Positions 5,126-6,155 of a stretch of 6,155 nucleotides of DNA are shown piece after piece. The first letter of the stretch is position 1. Each line of letters opens with the position of its first letter. This DNA comes from an uncultured Eubacteriales bacterium. GTDB taxonomy: Bacteria > Bacillota > Clostridia > Oscillospirales > Acutalibacteraceae. The DNA lies in contig CAKSDF010000116.1 in NCBI GenBank assembly GCA_934444695.1, forward strand, positions 1-6,155, read 5' to 3'. Below the pieces are notes generated by a model, which saw nothing but the letters and a program-made list of their open reading frames with translations, was not told the DNA's origin and did not search any database. The position numbers were made by a program, and so were the translations under genes.

Positions 5126-5167
5126 TGTGTGCTTTTCGGAAAGACAAAATTCCGGCAACAAAACACA
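5126..5167 (+). promoter_or_regulatory. Bulged stem-loop in the metF leader
   Basis: CGGAA (5137-5141) pairs with TTCCG (5150-5154) around an eight-base loop. Below it TTTT (5133-5136) pairs with AAAA (5160-5163) and TGTG (5126-5129) with CACA (5164-5167), with bulges TGC and GCAAC. No T-run follows. Whether it regulates metF is unknown; it is about 80 bases upstream of the start codon. Confidence 0.25.
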
Positions 5168-5236
5168 TAACGGGGCGATACATATTCCCTTTTTAAACGG
5201 ACAACCTTAAAAATTAAACCGCCCAAATCAATTTTA

Positions 5237-5242
5237 ACGGAG
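5237..5242 (+). promoter_or_regulatory. Ribosome binding site choosing the metF start
   Basis: ACGGAG ends one base before an ATG at 5244 but seven bases before an in-frame ATG at 5250. Normal spacing makes the second ATG the real start. Confidence 0.7.
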
Positions 5243-5249
5243 AATGTTT

Positions 5250-6137
5250 ATGAAAATTTCAGAGCTGCTAAAATCCCGCCGCTATTCCCTTTCTTTTGAG
5301 GTTTTCCCTCCAAAGACATATTCCCTTTTTGAAAGCGTAAAATGCTCCACAGAGGAAATTGCCAAGCTTTCTCCGTCCTTTATGAGCGTAACCTACGGAG
5401 CGGGCGGCGGCACCAGTGAATACACCCTTGCCATGGCCAAAAACATCAAGGAGCAATACGGTGTGCCTTCCCTTGCCCATTTGACCTGCATTTCCTCCAC
5501 AAAACAGACGGTTGAGAAAATGATAGGCTCCATTAAAAACGCAGGCATAGAAAATATAATGGCACTCAGAGGCGACATCCCGAAGGAAAGACTAAACGAG
5601 GACAGAACCCTGTGGGACTATCGCTATGCCGTTGAGCTTGTAAGAGATATAAAGCGTCTTGCCCCTGAATTTTGCATCGGCGGCGCCGCATATCCCGAGA
5701 TACACCCCGAAAGCAAAAATCAGCGGGAGGATATAAGATACCTTAAAGAAAAGGTAGATGCCGGCTGCGATTTTCTGACCACCCAGATGTTTTTCGACAA
5801 CAACCTGCTTTACAATTTCCTTTATAAAATAAGAGAGGCGGGCATAACCGTTCCGGTGATCGCCGGAATAATGCCCATAACCTCGGCAAGTCAGATAAAA
5901 AGAGCCAAAGAGCTTTCCGGTTCCTTTATGCCCCAAAGATTTTTGAGCCTGGTTGACGCCTTCGGAGACAGTCCCGATGCAATGAAACAGGCCGGTATTG
6001 CCTATGCAACCGATCAGATAATCGACCTTTACGCCAACGGCATATGCAATGTCCACGTTTATTCAATGAACAAGCCCGATGTGGCCGAGAAGATAAGCGA
6101 AAATCTTTCCCGCATACTCGGCAAAAAGATAATATGA
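5250..6137 (+). CDS. metF: 5,10-methylenetetrahydrofolate reductase MetF
   Basis: This FAD enzyme of the cytoplasm reduces 5,10-methylene-tetrahydrofolate to 5-methyl-tetrahydrofolate, the methyl donor for methionine synthase. It has 295 residues as a single TIM-barrel domain, the usual bacterial size, with no regulatory extension. Motifs in order are LSFEVFPPK (14-22, with the conserved acid E17), TYGAGGGT (48-55), HLTC (77-80), ALRGD (105-109, D109 near the flavin), YPEIHPES (148-155), KVDAGCDFLTTQMFFDN (168-184, folate-contacting Q179) and PVIAGIMP (202-209). The C-terminal NVHVYSMNKPD block is also typical. The frame is intact. The ATG at 5250 is preferred over 5244 from ribosome-site spacing. 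No metV partner, as in acetogen complexes, lies upstream; the downstream side is cut off, so MetFV or MetH partners cannot be excluded. It probably heads a methionine/one-carbon operon. Confidence 0.96.
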   Translation: MKISELLKSRRYSLSFEVFPPKTYSLFESVKCSTEEIAKLSPSFMSVTYGAGGGTSEYTLAMAKNIKEQYGVPSLAHLTCISSTKQTVEKMIGSIKNAGIENIMALRGDIPKERLNEDRTLWDYRYAVELVRDIKRLAPEFCIGGAAYPEIHPESKNQREDIRYLKEKVDAGCDFLTTQMFFDNNLLYNFLYKIREAGITVPVIAGIMPITSASQIKRAKELSGSFMPQRFLSLVDAFGDSPDAMKQAGIAYATDQIIDLYANGICNVHVYSMNKPDVAEKISENLSRILGKKII

Positions 6138-6155
6138 CGATATTTCAGAAAAGTT
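6134..6155 (+). CDS. Possible start of the next gene, overlapping the metF stop (partial)
   Basis: An ATG at 6134 overlaps the metF TGA as ATGA, the common layout of translationally coupled genes. Only seven codons (MTIFQKS) are visible before the window ends and there is no clear Shine-Dalgarno sequence, so this is tentative. A methionine synthase or its activation protein would fit the context, but nothing in seven residues supports that. Confidence 0.3.

Larger units (their letters stand above)
4876..5249 (+). other. Intergenic region between cysK and metF with hairpins and a promoter
   Basis: This 374-base region contains, in order: a short hairpin AAAGG-AAAAA-CCTTT (4897-4911) without a T-run; the terminator-like hairpin 4939-4967; a promoter (4994-5022) set inside a 9-bp inverted repeat (4999-5080) followed by a T-rich stretch; a bulged stem (5126-5167); and an A/T-rich stretch with the metF ribosome binding site. 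A 49-codon open frame (5021-5170) has no Shine-Dalgarno sequence and I do not call it. I looked for SAM (S-box), T-box, THF and cobalamin riboswitch cores ahead of metF and found none. Confidence 0.6.

Noticed and set aside
5021..5170. A 49-codon open frame (MRMANPVSEY...) upstream of metF with a hydrophobic middle
   Set aside because: Its ATG sits within the -10 hexamer of the predicted promoter, and the next ATG (5027) precedes the predicted start point. There is no Shine-Dalgarno sequence, and it has no Met-rich leader-peptide character.
5126..5200. CCGGCAAC ahead of metF, resembling the SAM-I riboswitch core
   Set aside because: The rest of the S-box (GATGAAA turn, AGGTGCTAATTCC segment, closing stem, terminator) is absent; it is a short chance match.

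Overview
The window looks like chromosomal DNA of an anaerobic Firmicute, most likely class Clostridia (Oscillospirales-like). The reasons are strong AGGAGG-type ribosome binding sites, textbook TTGACA-N17-TATAAT promoters, a DUF1893 gene joined to nadA, an MnmA of the Clostridia type (CC pair after the PP-loop, PCxxC active site) and a short single-domain MetF. The lineage is an inference from gene content and style; there is no rRNA or other marker here.

Layout. Bases 1-309 hold no convincing gene but several inverted repeats. Bases 310-2738 (minus strand) are a tight three-gene operon read as DUF1893 gene, nadA, mnmA: the first two overlap and the last two are one base apart. A near-consensus promoter lies at 2844-2872. 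Bases 2739-3123 hold that promoter, its roughly 100-base leader, an A-tract-rich stretch and several inverted repeats. Bases 3124-3660 (minus) encode a small PAP2-family membrane phosphatase. It is divergent from cysK (3943-4875, plus), and the two promoters lie about 40 bases apart. The cysK promoter carries a near-perfect inverted repeat over its start point, which looks like a repressor operator. Bases 4876-5249 hold a weak cysK terminator candidate and an unusual 9-bp GC-rich inverted repeat with an extended -10 promoter inside its loop. metF follows (5250-6137, plus), and its stop codon overlaps a possible next start (ATGA) at the right edge.

How the genes fit together. The window is mostly housekeeping metabolism with a sulfur and one-carbon flavour. 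CysK makes cysteine, the sulfur source for Fe-S clusters (needed by NadA) and for tRNA 2-thiouridine (made by MnmA). MetF makes the methyl-tetrahydrofolate used for methionine. NadA makes the quinolinate precursor of NAD. I see no phage, transposon, CRISPR or toxin genes and no clear undescribed system. The points most worth a second look are the cysK operator, the hairpin-enclosed promoter ahead of metF, and the DUF1893 protein coupled to nadA.
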